A stretch of 63,424 nucleotides of DNA from Echinostoma caproni (taxonomy: Eukaryota > Platyhelminthes > Trematoda > Plagiorchiida > Echinostomatidae), in assembly GCA_900618425.1 (NCBI GenBank), contig UZAN01040071.1:3960-67383 (forward strand), written 5' to 3'. Positions 11,459 to 22,200 of the stretch are shown one piece after another; position 1 is the first letter of the stretch, and every line of letters begins with the position of its first letter. A program made the translations under genes and the position numbers. The notes beneath the pieces are model-generated. The model saw only the letters and a program-made list of their open reading frames with translations, was not told where the DNA came from and ran no database searches.

Positions 11459-12289
11459 CTCGCTCGGTAACTCGCGAAAAATGCACTTTTGTTTGTTTAC
11501 CGAGAAATTAGTTCATTCGAACTGGAGGGGGTTTAGACAGATCCGGTCCAATCGGTGACATTTGACGGTCAAAACACCAATCATCTTGTTGGAGTTTCAG
11601 TGGAGTGCGATTGGTTGGATTCACTTGAAGTTGAAAAGGTATTCATTCTGGCTGTTTTGTGAAATGAGTTTGATTTCGGAACAATTTTTTAGGCACTTTC
11701 CTCATGAGAGCGTGAGCTTTTTTCTCAAAATTAGGAGATAACCTGATTTTATTTGAGAGTCACAGTTGTATGCAGTTAGTTTATGATGGTGACAGAAATT
11801 CGGCAACCGAACCATATTGAACTATTTCCTGGTTATACAAATTAACCAACGTGGATTACACCAGTCACTACTAATATCATTTATACCACCAAAAGAAGTC
11901 CATGAAAAATGGGCACAACCCATCGGATATAAGAGAACTTGAATGAGTATGGACTATCAAAATACATAAGGGTCAAGGTTAACGTCCTCAGTAGACCAAA
12001 AGTCAAACAGAACCACCCCCACGTTTGTTTACTAACACCTCTTGTCCATTTTTCTGTATTAGCTTTGTTGTTACTCGTGAGTAATATGTTTATATATGTA
12101 TATGAAGTGATAGGAAATGAAGTAAATGGGAAATACAACTGATTCACGAAGTTGGCGAAGATAACTCGAGTGAAGGAAGCAAAAACTTACTGATAAAGGT
12201 TAATTGGCAATGGATCTGATGAGATGCGAAAGTCAGATTTATCGCCGCATGACTTTTGCTTTCATTTCCAATTTCCGTGCCACTTTCGA

Positions 12290-13020
12290 TTATTCGAACA
12301 ACGAAATTGTGTTAAATTGGACATCCGAACTCAGATAGTAGGCGAACATGTTTTCGGTGGGTTCCTTCTCAAGCCATTACAATCACATTTATGTAGGAGA
12401 CAAACGGTGTGTGTGTGCTATGTTGGGGTCGAACAGTCGAGGTCAAATAGTTATCACAAAGTGGTGGGGTAGGGACCAGTTTGTTGCCAGTTGTGTTGTT
12501 CTGATAAGAACGGGTTGTGTAAGCGTTGGCAATTGGGGGCATCACAACGACTGTGTGCTGTTGTCCACTTTGGGTCAGGGAAGTTTGAGTGCCTGAAAAT
12601 TTGTTTTTCGAGCACACAATTCTAGCTTCAATAAAGGGATGATAATTAACACAGCTGATGCTTGCGTTTCAACTCCAGTAGTCTTGGATTGGCGTCTTGG
12701 GACTCGGTAAATGGTAGCGAAAGACAAATTATTATCCACCACATGGCCAGTCTGGACCGAGTGTGCAACAATCGAAAGGAGATAACCCCGTTCCGTCCGT
12801 GTCTAATTCATATGGGTTGATGTTCCTTGATGCGTTTAAATGACTACCTTGTTGTACGACCTAGGTAAGTGACACCACAGGTACACTTGCATTGGTACAT
12901 GAGCATTAACGAAGCCAAAATAGGCAACTTATCGTTGTTCTGGCATCGGATGACGGAGGATTTCGAGAACAACCATATGATTTTGGCAGCATTGAACATT
13001 GTCATAACTATCTCATCAGC
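12290..13020 (+). repeat. Dispersed repeat R1, copy 1
   Basis: The copy matches 27850-28535 in the same orientation. Positions 12489-12838 are identical, base for base and without gaps, to 28050-28399. Flanking parts (about 12300-12488 and 12839-13010) are clearly homologous but carry many substitutions and indels. The core contains an AATAAA signal (about 12630). About 80 bases after it, a TGGTAGCGAAAG string is reminiscent of a tRNA-primer-binding site, so a solo or broken LTR is one possible identity. I see no coding domain. Confidence 0.75.
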
Positions 13021-13083
13021 AATGCGACAACCAGATTCGGTGTGCCCTATCAGGTAAATTGAAAATAAGAAATGACCTAACTA

Positions 13084-13240
13084 GCAGCCTGGTGGCCGAG
13101 TGGGTAGTATGCTTGCGTGTTATCTGTGAGGTCCTGGGTTCGATCCTAGTTTGGGTAGATAGATTCACACTACTGATGAGACCTAACCAGATCGGAGTAG
13201 TTGTCCAGTGCTTCCTAGTTTTTCAGCTCCCGCCTCATTA
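13084..13240 (+). repeat. tRNA-derived SINE-like repeat
   Basis: An RNA polymerase III A-box-like sequence TGGCCGAGTGG is at 13093-13103 and a B-box GGTTCGATCC at 13137-13146, with tRNA-like spacing. A non-tRNA body follows with GGGTAGAT and ACTGATGAGACC. Related copies occur at 14163-14320 (plus) and 30430-30660 (minus). It is unlikely to be a working tRNA gene because no cloverleaf with a proper acceptor stem is evident. Confidence 0.75.
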
Positions 13241-13887
13241 ACACGACGAATTCATCTTGCAACTGCAAGTAAAATGAAAACTGATTTCCTGGTTCATAAG
13301 AGTGATATCTATGTGATTCTGCCTAAGTACACTTCGTTCTCATCACTAGTTACACGTATAGACTCTCTAGTTTTGCATGTTTCATGATCATTGTAATACA
13401 GCTGGACATACAATCAACATATGGAACTTAAATTCCATTGTGTAACTTGTCTGAAGAAACCTAATTGGTGGATAAAAACTTAAATGATCTTGCTTATTTT
13501 AAATTAGTAAAAGAGGATTTGATTCGAGATTATGATGTATTGTATCCTGTACAGAGAACAGAAGACATGACGGGAAGAGTTATGAAGCACTGTGAATGTG
13601 TTTTGAATTGGTTAAGTCCCAGCAGAAGTCAGAATTTATCTACCCGATGTAGGATCTAACTAGGGCATTCACAGGTAGAAAGCAGATGGTCAAACTGAAT
13701 CACTTTATCTATACACAATATGGTACAGCTCACCTTTGTGAGCCTGTTGGGAACGTTTAACCCAACTCATCTAAGTGCTAGCCGAGATGGTTGTATCCAG
13801 TGGAAACCAACCGAACCTGACAGTTCTTAAGCTTCAGTTATAATAGGTACATGCATTCGGACATGATAGTAATTGCCAGGTATTATC

Positions 13888-13900
13888 GGGGGGGGGGGGG
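13888..13900 (+). repeat. Poly-G run of 13
   Basis: Thirteen consecutive G bases. Other long C runs in the window are at 3227-3236, 27272-27281 and 34348-34362. No gene is associated. Confidence 0.9.
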
Positions 13901-14162
13901 CTAGCAGTCAATGGCGATGTATCGGTCAGTTCGTCTTACTTGGTAAGTCAGTCTGTAGTCCTCTATGAATTCATCATGCCACCGAATCAAATCCTCCACT
14001 ACTCTCATATAGCAGAATGTCAGTTTCGAAATGTTCCCAACTCAGTACTAACCCTAGAAGCCACTGCTAAGGTAAGTAAAGCGTGATGATCGCAAAGAGC
14101 TTACAAAGTTGGGTTATGCTGTATCGTGTTTAGAGAAAATTACAAATGGGTTGATCAACAGT

Positions 14163-14320
14163 CCTACGTCGACTGGATAGTGTGCTTGAGGTCGAACTGT
14201 TAGGTCCCGAGTTCAGTTCTCACTTGGGTAGATGAATTCACGCTGTTGATTAGATCCAGCCAATGGGAAAGGGTAGCATTGTGTTTTCAAGCTTTTCAGT
14301 TCACTTTTCACTTGCTGTAT
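14163..14320 (+). repeat. Degraded tRNA-derived SINE-like repeat
   Basis: It follows the same layout as the copy at 13084-13240: a decayed A-box region near 14168-14180, a B-box-like GAGTTCAGTTC near 14209-14219, then CTTGGGTAGATGAATTCACGC. The divergence suggests an older insertion. Confidence 0.55.
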
Positions 14321-14773
14321 CTACGGCGAAATTCACTGTGAATTCCTCCATAACTTTAGAACACATGATTTGATCGCATCACACTAGATCTCAAACCACA
14401 AAGTGTTTAGTGTGGATGACCGACAATACTAGGTCACATTATGCTTGTAAAAATACCCAAGTCTTTGTCTTGAATGAACAGTTTTACTGATTAAATAACT
14501 TCTCAATAGATGGGAAAGTTTTACGTTAGCGTTGTTTCAGTTAACTCTGCTCGTCAGTTGCCATAAACTAGATTGTTTCTGTCATATAATATCAAGTCAT
14601 TTTCCACTGTCAATGATACATCACTTCGAAGAGCACTATTGAATCCTCAATCATCTTTGAATGGGCAATGAAACATGTGTGACAGGTAACTGATTCCAAC
14701 GGCTTTTTCCCCGGAACGCAAAGTTTAACATTATAAACAATGCCTATGGAATTTTGTTTTAAGTTTTTTTAAG

Positions 14774-14868
14774 GCCACTTCACAAACACCGATTATGTCA
14801 CCTCGGCTGATGATGAAACGTTTGCAAACAAATTGCCAAGCTCGGCGAACAGGCGAAATGGAACTTTT
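14774..14868 (+). repeat. Dispersed module M, copy 1
   Basis: The module has a conserved start CCACTTCACAA, a central hairpin-prone CACCTCGGCTGATGATGAAA stretch, the palindrome GTTTGCAAAC and an end AGGCGAAATGG. Copies are at 60345-60435 (minus) and 61074-61163 (plus). Its identity is unknown; it may be part of the 3' region of a retroelement. Confidence 0.6.
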
Positions 14869-15051
14869 GTTTTAAGTATTCAGAATGTCTGACTGAGTGT
14901 GTTCACGTTCGAAACACATTGAAATACTCTTAAAGAATGATACATAGATACTTCCACGATTCAGGACCGAGCCTTTAATTTTCCGGGTAGAACACAGGCA
15001 CACTACCCACTGATCTTCGGGTAGCGAGTCAGAAAGTATCACTATATACAT

Positions 15052-15438
15052 ATGTGTATGTATGTATATATATATGGAGAGACAGGAGAGATTAACCCAG
15101 TTTGTTTTGAGCAGTTCACATCTATCATCCTAACAATATCCGAGGTTTCAGTTCACGCTTGTTCTGTTCTGTGTGCAACAAAGTTCATCAAGAGATTAGG
15201 TTCCTCTTTACTTGGTGCCATTATAACTCTGTTCATCAAAGCTCCTCGTTCTGCTTATCATAAACAGATTTTGGTTAGAAATATGGGCCATGTAATCGGT
15301 CCCCATCTATTGCGGAGTTTGTTTCCAGAGATTCCACGAAGAAATGACAAAATTTATTGCGTCCCAAAAATAGGAGTTAGTTTTACCTTACTTTCTGCTT
15401 CGAGGATTTTGTTAGGGCCTTTTGAAGAGGCATTTTAA
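15052..15438 (+). other. Unrecognised 128-codon ORF, possibly chance
   Basis: An uninterrupted frame of 128 codons begins in an ATG-rich microsatellite and ends at 15438. The product is hydrophobic in its first half and basic in the second, with no motif I recognise. A frame of this length is expected a few times by chance in a window of this size and composition, so I do not call it a gene. Confidence 0.15.
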
Positions 15439-15716
15439 TTTTCCTCATGTATGAAAATCTGCAAGTATTGTGTAACTTTAATTTAGTTTAAAGACATTCA
15501 TTTCATTAATTGCTTGTGAAATATCGCCATGAATTTCCAAATTATATTTTGAATTTCGCGTGAATCCATTTCCAGTAGAACCAGTAACTCCAGTATATCT
15601 CTGCTGTACAGCGATCATTAAACAAACATTCGGCGTAGTTCACGGACAATACAAATTCCATTCACTTCATACCACGAGTTCCTCACCGGAGTCAGTAGCT
15701 CCTCAAAACTGATTAC

Positions 15717-16271
15717 CCAACATTCTATTTTTAATTTGGTAGTTTATTTCTGTTCACCAATCACAGTGAGAAGGTTTGTTCAAGGATCGACAGTTGAGCA
15801 ACTCGAAAACAAGAGACAGCACTACAATGACTCACTCCCTTATAACTGTTTGTTTACACCAGTCTTCTTCGGTTTCAAGAACTTAACTACATGAAATATG
15901 TTTCATCTCACCTTTCCTAAACGTGATGAGGATTTGCGGATGTTACCTTCCATTCCTTCAAACTAACTGGTGAAATACAGACGAGGCATTCATTTTGGTA
16001 ACCGGTGGACGAAATGTGTAGATCGCCCAGATACTCTCATTTGATAATTTGTCGTTTGATATCCCAGGCCCATTAATATTGAAAGTTTGTGATCATCTTG
16101 TAGATTGTTCTTTTTGCTGGATGGAACCAACAGACCAGCACTGTGATACTTTGATTTCACAGGTTGATATTTTAAAATAGGCCGTTGATACAAATTGCCA
16201 AATACTTGAACGTCTGTTCCATGTATCATTGCATTCTCTTCTGTCTTTTCAGCAATCCATTTAGAGTTGTG
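15717..16271 (-). repeat. Inverted duplicate D, copy 1
   Basis: On the minus strand this segment matches 50501-51053 (plus) with no difference that I can see except at the extreme ends. It contains the ORF at 15990-16229 and, near its 3' end, an AATAAA signal about 15 bases before homology fades. The 5' edge follows TCAG, which would serve as a splice acceptor. The copies are about 34 kb apart in opposite orientation. A terminal exon plus 3' UTR that was duplicated, or a young dispersed repeat, both fit. Confidence 0.8.
15990..16229 (-). CDS. Conserved short ORF in duplicate D, copy 1 (hypothetical)
   Basis: The predicted 79-residue product starts MIHGTDVQVFGNLYQRP and ends FVHRLPK. It is identical to the carboxy part of the ORF at 50455-50787. 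It is hydrophilic and basic, rich in Tyr, Gln and Lys, with no signal peptide, membrane segment or catalytic motif that I recognise. The reading frame stays open about 40 bases upstream of the ATG to the edge of the duplicated block, where TCAG could act as a splice acceptor, so it may be the last exon of a longer gene. Because the two copies are nearly identical in DNA, protein conservation is not independent evidence of selection. Function unknown. Confidence 0.35.
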   Translation of the reverse strand: MIHGTDVQVFGNLYQRPILKYQPVKSKYHSAGLLVPSSKKNNLQDDHKLSILMGLGYQTTNYQMRVSGRSTHFVHRLPK

Positions 16272-16279
16272 ACCTGATT

Positions 16280-19200
16280 CTACAACTTATTTCGTAGTCG
16301 AGCTTACATTGAAAATATTCAGGGGATAATTTCCTGGGGTTTACTTTTTAAATAGGTCTTTTTATAGGGAAATGTGGTATGCATACAGCTTTTTAACCAG
16401 GCTCACTCTCTAATGCACTCAAAAAGTGCGATGTAACGAAAAGTACTCCAATGTAAAACTACAAATCATTAAGACCACGATGAAACATTACCTACACTAC
16501 ACCTCATTACGGGAATTAGCATCGCTGTTCACCTGGTTTTTAATTCTAATCTTCTGTTAAGCAAAAGGAATACAAAAAATAATTCTTCATAAATGATGAT
16601 GTCTCCAAAAATTCGTTAAGATTCACGAATCTGTGTTAATCGTTGAAATCGGTGGCATATTAATTGCATAACTAATGAATAACGAAGTGTGATAATCTTT
16701 AGTTAACCACCCGAAACAACTATTGAGATTGATGACGACCCAATCATCATCAGTAAAAAAACGAGCCATCACTCAAACTCGGTCATTTCATGACACGTTT
16801 TGTATACACTTTCCTCTGCACCAGCATGGTTACGCCCATATCCCATTCACCTTAGACGTGGTCGAAAGGCAACTAACGTTCACCACCGGGGTGTGCCGCA
16901 AACTGATTTCGCAATTTTCATTCAAAATAAGTTTCATGGCTTCCTAGGTTACCAACAATGCTGTAGATTGGGACAAGATGGTTATACGGTTTTCTCGGCC
17001 TCCGTGTGAGAAACGTGTCTATCATTTTTGTTCCAGCAACCGACACCTGATATTTGAAGACTACTTGGCCCTTCGCTGTAGGTGCGTGCGTGCGTGTCTA
17101 AGGACGATTTTAATCACGGAGGCTGAGTGACAGTTTGAACAAAATCTTGCCTAAACTACGCGGCTAACCAGTCAATTTAGACAGAATTCCGCGCCCCTCC
17201 CCCACACCCAACTTTTGCCCAGTCATTTACTAACCTGTATCACACACACGGATTCATAGCTGGTTTGAATGCAAGTGGCACGGAAGAATGTTGTGTTGAC
17301 CACTTACTATCTACGGGAAACTCGTTCGTTTCAATTCATCTTCCAGTGTAAGAAAAGAAAAACAATAACTGGTAGAAAGCAATTCGACTTTTTTCTTTGA
17401 TGAAAATACCCGGTTGTACTCAGTTTATTTGAAACAGTTTTCAGCTTATCATTCTTCGATGCATCTCGGTGACTAAGCCTGAGGAGAAAAAGCAGGAACA
17501 AATTGTTAGATATATTTCTTCGCATTCTGTGAAAATTCTACTCTTTTCCAAGCAGGATTTGACGGACAGATGGACAGAAAGTGGGCGATTAAATGTATTG
17601 TTTTACATTTTCTCTGAACTACAGCGAAATTGTTGGTGTTACTTTGTATTCATCTTCCAAGTGTCACTTATCGTCCATATAGTGAGATGAACACAACAAT
17701 TCCTTTTATCGTCATTCCATGATGTGGAAGACAGTTTGGTAGAGGTGAAAAGATAATTTCTGAATATTTTTGAACTGGAAAACACAGGGAGGGTACGCGG
17801 GCTAAGTCCGTTGGTCACCAGGATGGTCCATTTTATCCAAATTTGGTTCCGTGTATTATTTAACCTCTCGCTATTCATGATGTGATGAACGTACATTTTC
17901 TGGTTGTAAAAAATCATTCCTTCATTTTAATGGGCTTTAACAATAACAAGTGTGATGCTCATAAATTGAGGTTGCCTAAAGTGTGTATTTGCTTAAATTT
18001 ATACTGTGTTGTTGTGAATTACAACAAAACGGACGCAATAATACCTGTTTTGAGCTTTGAATAAAAAATGAAAATGATTAATGAGTATATATCAAAAGCG
18101 GGAAAAGATTCTCCTTTGATTGAACGGCGTTAAAAATTGATCTCCTAGACGTGATATCCATCCATCAAACGCTGGGTGCATGAAATCTTGCTCCAGGAGT
18201 TAGTAGTATGCAGCGCAATTGACGGAAGTTTTGCGAAGAACCCCTTAATGATAAACACGTGAACAAGCATGCTTTATAAACAAAAGTGAACAGAACGTAT
18301 CGCTCACGGGAGAAAAACGTTGAGAGTTTGCTTCGAGTTATTTTTTCTAATGGAGTTTCCATAATGTATCAAGCCATGTTTGCTACGGTCAGGATTTTTC
18401 TAAATTTCTCATTTTGCCTTGGAATATTCCACAAAGAGTAAACCATACAGTCGAGATAACCGCTATGCAGTTAGATATCCTGCATCATGGGATATGAAGA
18501 GATATGTCGGCGGGAATCATCGCAGTATAAATTCGACAGTGAAATCGATGACAAGAAGGATGATCATAGCCACACGGTAATCATTCTCCCTTCTAATTCA
18601 TTTACTCATTTTAAAATAAGTCAAAAATAAACGTATTATCAACAAACCATTATGTTTGCATTTCAACTAACTGGAGTATTGTGTTGTCTCTGACATCAGA
18701 GGATCACGGGAGTGTGATATTTGTCTGCTCACCGTCGTGAAATAGATAATAAAATGATTATTTTTCAAACATCGATAGGTTTTGGGAGTTAACTGCAAAA
18801 CCTTTATGCATACACTATAAATCAATTAGTATTGGATATATCTATGAAACAGGGCAGCCAAAATGACCTAATCACGATCTGATTCCGCACTACTACTTCA
18901 GGCTCCTTTTTGAAACCTAGCAACATACATTCACAGAGACGAATTATGAGCTGACTGGTAGCCAGTTCAATAGAACGATTGTTACACTGGCAAAGGGAGG
19001 GCTTTTCTATCACAAGTTGATTATTTATAGACGGAGCGAGGGGAAACATTTAAGGGACTAATGCGTATCAGCCTCGAATAAAGTCGTTCTTGCATGGTGC
19101 AAGTGATTGCTCTTTGCACTCTCTTTCTCGCTCGCGCATCAAACATTGACAAGGAACTTGTCAAAGTTTGAGTACTTGTGATTGCTACCCATTTAGTCGA

Positions 19201-22200
19201 AACTTAGGCCCTTGATTATTCTGACTGAGTCATCTCAAGCCGTTTTCCCAGTCAAAGGGTTTTGATCAAAGACTCTTCACCATCGCTATTCAATCAAAAA
19301 ACCCTTCCACTTGTTCACCCTTATATCATCAAGATCATTAGCTATCGCTCGCCCAATCACGTAACAAGCATCGCGACAACGTAAGTTGACGAACGTCGTA
19401 ACATAGATTAGCGACTGGGATTAACTACTGTAAACTTCATTGTCCCCAATTTTACCCTCTTATAGTATATTTTTTATTCCTTCATCCGTTAGATCTAAAC
19501 GACCATGCCTTATGTAACACACTGTTTAACATTCATTCATGGAATTAAGCCCGAAAGAAGACACGTGTCTCGAGGTGTTACTATTGCGCTTTATTTCAGC
19601 AATTATCAACGTAAAACAATCAGGCAGAAATATAAACTATACACTGTGATTAAAGCTCGGTGAACAGACTTGTACAGATAGACAGGGGATTTTGAAGTTG
19701 GAAACAAAGGTCACATCCATGAAAGTGAACCAATTGCGTCAATTACTTTTGGGTACACAAAACTAAAATTTTAAAACCCATGTGTGTCCGATTGTTTTAC
19801 GTCAACGGTTGAAGAGATTAAAATAAGTGCCAAGATTTCGCGACATGTCTTTATGGGTCGTATGCCTTACTTGGTCAGGTAATGGACCACCGAAAATGAG
19901 CTTGGTTGCTATTTTGCCTCCTACAATACCGTTGACCTGAGTGCTTTCGTTGTTTTGTTATGTAGAAACTTCCGTTATTCTTCCCCGCGCTTTGCTTTGA
20001 TCCAATACCTTGATGTATATTAAAGAAGCACTGAATGAGGTTTTTACAAGTTTTTAAAATATATTTGCGTAGTTCGAAGAGTTTTGTGGTGTATTCACTA
20101 AAACTGAACTGCAGTACAAGTGGGATTTACACATAAATGTTAAAAAGGGACACATCGTTCATTGTCATTTCTGTAGAGAAGCAAAACATAACTTAAAGGG
20201 ATATTTGTTCATTAATTATAGGCTGCAATTCCCAGAATATCATTATCGTTTCATGAAAGAGAATTCCACGATAGTATAATCAAATTGACTTACTGAAAAT
20301 AGTCTTGACATTTATATGGCTGGGAAGTCAAACCATCAGAAAACATTCTGCTCAACTCAGTACGCTTCGTTATTTACCCTCGCTCTTTGTCTCTTTATGT
20401 TCTTCTGTGCTGTTGCGAACGGTAATAATTACCAGCACAGAAGGGCCAACTTTATCACGATATTCAAACCGACAAGGACACCGGGATGAATATATGGTAT
20501 CGAGAATGCTGATAAAATCCATTGAGATTGAAGTTTGATTTTACCGAGGGAGATATTGTCTCATCTAAGAAACAGCGACTTCTACCAATAGCTGCCTAGT
20601 TTTCTTTCCAAATTGGTAGGTTTCCGCTCCTTCTTAAAGAACGGTAAATGTAATAAAGATATTAATGCGTTTTCGTTTAAAATACACAAATATACTCCTT
20701 TTTCATACAGTGATTAGTGGACGTTTATGAGCAAAGTAACCAACCTCATGAGAAATCAGATAAACCAAAGAAGCTGTTCTTCATTAGCCCGAAATGAGGA
20801 TAATATTTTGCCCACTTTATCAAGTAATCAGCAATTAGCATATGAAATGCACATTATTTTCAGCATTATCGTCATCACTGGGTTGTATTCTGTGATTAGC
20901 CGAAGACCGTTATGCTCGAGAGAAATAGTTAACTTTCTGATCATGCTTCAGTCTATTCCGTTTTATTTTTTTATCCGGTAATAATGAAAACTAACCGGAA
21001 TCTATTTACCCAATATGACCATTACTCGAAAGGGTACCGACTGAAAGGTACATAACTACAATCATAGTGGTAAACCGCAGTACATGAGAAAGACAGATAT
21101 TCGAAGCGGTTTAGCTTGAACGCACACAGGTATACAGTGGTGGCCTATCAGCTAGACTCCGTCTCTCTGTCAACCAGTGGGAACAGCAACAGCATTTTCT
21201 CCAATAAAACCGAACACGCATCTTTCTCTCTTTCTATGTGTCTCTCATCTCAACGGTCTGTCGCGTTCCCCGAATTTTGTGATATGGTTTCTGTCCCATT
21301 CACCGTTTTGGCGTCGCACGCAAACCAAGGAAGTATTGTTTCACCCCGAGGACATGATTGTATGCACATAACGTGCTCTCTGTTTCTGTGTGTGTGTGTG
21401 ACCACGTGTAGGTGTGTGTATTTTAGGATATATATTTGCCTAAATTTTTGTGGGCAACGATAGAACAATTTGGTTAGTAGCAAAAGACCGTGTATACGTT
21501 TGTATGGCCGTATGCACGCATGTGACTGTCCTACCAGACTTGTAGAACAGAATTCGAAAAATTCTGCTACGCCCTGATTTAATCGCGGATGCCCAAGCAA
21601 ACAAGCTGGCCAGGCAGCCAACAAACAATCCAGCGCCATGCACGCGACCGTGTGCATAAAAATTGGCAACTGCCTGCGTCTGGGTCTTGCTCTCTCTCTC
21701 TCTCTCTTGGCATATACATATGTTTGTATGTATATATATGTATGCATATATGTATACATATATCTATATATGCATTTATAGGGGAGAGGAATGGTCCACC
21801 GGAATGCACCTACATACTTTGCATTCATGTGCAGTGAATGTACTGGCGCTGTGTGCTTGTATAACTTACCGGTGTACAGGTTCATGTGGAAAGCTTGGCT
21901 GGATCTGGGGTTTGGTACCGGCCTGTGTGATGCATGACTGATAGGGTCGAGATGAAGGACACGAACTCGTTACGACCATTAATGTTCCCCTTATTTTTGT
22001 GAATGTGACTACAATTTAATCTTCATAGGTTTAGAAACGACCTGCTTCCTAATTTGTTTCGTCAACCAATATTGACTAGCATCCGTTCTTAATAACTGAT
22101 TGTTTGTTTGGTCCTTCTCTCGGTTGGATAGATAGGTGGACAGCCAAGGTGGTTGCTTAGTTAGGTCGTGAAAAGTACCTGTCTCCTCTCTATGCTCTTT

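Larger units (their letters stand above)
9920..11638. mobile_element. Foldback-type element with long terminal inverted repeats
   Basis: The left arm runs from 9920 to 10141 and the right arm from 11459 to 11638, in opposite orientation. From about 9978 to 10141 the left arm matches the reverse complement of the right arm without a difference I can see. The tips read CTTTTCAACTTCAAG on the left, with its complement ending at 11638. The left arm has extra copies of a subterminal unit (see 9926-9983). The arms run inward to the assembly gap, so true arm length is unknown. The visible interior (10142-10659) contains a G-rich/C-rich stretch and no recognisable transposase. The architecture fits a foldback element or a non-autonomous DNA transposon. 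No clear target-site duplication is seen: flanks are TATAA on the left and GTATT on the right. High arm identity suggests recent activity. Confidence 0.7.

Noticed and set aside
10644..11558. Long ORFs of 274-304 codons on both strands
   Set aside because: They exist only because unresolved bases contain no stop codons; the region is an assembly gap.
12217..12240. CTGATGAGATGCGAAAG as a second hammerhead core
   Set aside because: Only five bases separate the two core strands, too few for helix II, and no helix I or III pairing is found.
15052..15438. 128-codon ORF as a host gene
   Set aside because: The start lies in a TATG-rich microsatellite, there is no recognised domain, and the length is compatible with chance.
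21116..21941. Overlapping ORFs on both strands, up to 211 codons
   Set aside because: They are driven by CT, CA and TA-rich simple sequence; translations are low complexity and overlap on opposite strands.
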